The position numbers and the translations under genes were made by a program. Below the pieces are notes generated by a model that did no database searches, was not told the origin of the DNA, and saw only the letters and a list, made by a program, of their open reading frames with translations. This document shows positions 6,019 to 6,326 of a stretch of 6,326 nt of DNA, in pieces; the first letter of the stretch is position 1, and each line of letters opens with the position of its first letter. Source of the stretch: Caryophanales bacterium UBA782 (GTDB lineage Bacteria; Bacillota_I; Bacilli_A; RFN20; CAG-826); the NCBI GenBank assembly GCA_002296455.1, contig DBJG01000044.1, positions 1 through 6,326 of the forward strand. The letters run 5' to 3'.

Positions 6019-6035
6019 CTTGTCTTCAAGACAAG
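6019..6035. repeat. Perfect 17-base palindrome overlapping the rplS -35 region
   Basis: CTTGTCTT-C-AAGACAAG is an exact 8+1+8 inverted repeat centred on 6027. It covers the predicted -35 hexamer (6020-6025) and part of the spacer of the rplS promoter, the position of an operator. As RNA it could form a seven-base-pair stem with a TCA loop, but no T-run follows, so it does not look like a terminator. The binding protein, if any, is unknown. Confidence 0.6.
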
Positions 6036-6048
6036 AAATGCCTATTAT
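6020..6048 (+). promoter_or_regulatory. Predicted sigma-A-type promoter of rplS
   Basis: The -35 TTGTCT (6020-6025, four of six to TTGACA) and -10 TATTAT (6043-6048, five of six to TATAAT) are separated by exactly 17 bases. Predicted transcription start is near 6055, leaving a leader of about 80 bases before rplS. The good match and spacing, directly before a highly expressed gene, support the call; there is no experimental evidence here. Confidence 0.6.
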
Positions 6049-6054
6049 TTCTAT

Positions 6055-6135
6055 CGCGTGAAAACGCTACGCGGGCTCCGCTACTGAGTCACACAGCATG
6101 AACCCGAAGAGAACACATTGCCAGGAGGTAACGAA
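6055..6135 (+). promoter_or_regulatory. rplS 5' leader with two small hairpins and Shine-Dalgarno (L19-leader position)
   Basis: Between the predicted start and the rplS ATG the RNA could fold GCGT-GAAA-ACGC (6056-6067, a GAAA tetraloop) and GCGG-GCT-CCGC (6071-6081). A competing pairing, CGCGT (6055-6059) with ACGCG, is partly available around 6069-6073. Firmicutes often have an autoregulatory L19 leader RNA upstream of rplS; position and compact structure agree, but I cannot match this sequence to that family by eye. The ribosome binding site is a strong AGGAGGT at 6123-6129, six bases before the ATG. Confidence 0.4.
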
Positions 6136-6326
6136 ATGAATACTCAATTAGTTGAACAAGTTACTGCCCGTCAGATTCGGAAGGATATTCCAGCTTTCTC
6201 GGCCGGCGACACTGTTAAGGTGTATGTCCGTATCATCGAGAACAAGAAAGAGCGTATCCAGGTTTACGAAGGCGTTGTCATTCAGCGTCGTGGCCATGGG
6301 GTGAGCGAGACCTTCACAGTTCGCAA
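6136..6326 (+). CDS. rplS: Ribosomal protein L19 (bL19), N-terminal part (3' end outside window)
   Basis: The first 63 complete codons of large-subunit ribosomal protein L19, cut by the window end. It matches the family closely: [19 protein letters not shown] (residues 15-33), [15 protein letters not shown] (39-53) and VSETFTVR (56-63). L19 lies at the interface of the 30S and 50S subunits. The start ATG has AGGAGGT six bases upstream. Codon choice is biased to forms typical of highly expressed genes (CGT for Arg; ATC and AAG frequent), unlike the rnf genes. The gene is usually downstream of trmD in rpsP-rimM-trmD-rplS; here the upstream neighbour is the Gx-transporter gene and rplS appears to have its own promoter. 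Confidence 0.97.
   Translation, partial: MNTQLVEQVTARQIRKDIPAFSAGDTVKVYVRIIENKKERIQVYEGVVIQRRGHGVSETFTVR

Overview
The window looks like chromosomal DNA of a low-to-moderate GC Gram-positive (Firmicutes/Bacilli-type, possibly Erysipelotrichia-like) anaerobe. Reasons: strong AAAGGAGG-type Shine-Dalgarno sites, the cluster order rnfC-D-G-E-A-B, a lipoprotein ApbE, a NusG_II/Gx-transporter pair, and a Firmicutes-like rplS. TGA ends four genes (rnfD, rnfB, apbE and the NusG_II gene), so the Mycoplasma code 4 is not in use. The genus cannot be named from the sequence alone. All genes are on the + strand, and no mobile element, tRNA, rRNA or CRISPR array is visible.

Positions 1-3884 carry an Rnf-type ion-translocating oxidoreductase operon: the 3' end of rnfC, then rnfD, rnfG, rnfE, rnfA, a small cysteine-rich membrane protein of unknown function, and a short rnfB. 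Genes overlap or are separated by only a few bases, each with its own Shine-Dalgarno site. Positions 3926-5918 carry apbE (FAD:protein FMN transferase, which attaches FMN to RnfD and RnfG), a membrane-anchored NusG_II-domain protein and a Gx-transporter/'HepS'-like membrane protein, the last two joined by ATGA overlaps. Positions 5919-6135 are non-coding. They hold a possible weak terminator, a perfect 17-base palindrome overlapping a good sigma-A-type promoter, and the short leader of rplS (ribosomal protein L19), whose 5' part fills the rest of the window.

Together the genes suggest a membrane redox module. RnfC/RnfB and the RnfA/RnfE 2Fe-2S pair pass electrons across the membrane to covalent FMN in RnfD and RnfG, ApbE loads the FMN, and the NusG_II and Gx proteins provide an accessory extracytoplasmic or transport function. 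The unusual points are: (1) RnfB stops right after its N-terminal 4Fe-4S domain and has no ferredoxin domains; (2) a separate one-helix protein with four cysteines sits between rnfA and rnfB; (3) both predicted flavinylation sites read (S/T)GGT instead of the usual (S/T)GAT; (4) RnfC has an extra CxxC just before its ferredoxin clusters. I propose this is a variant Rnf with a remodelled cytosolic electron-entry side. That is an inference.
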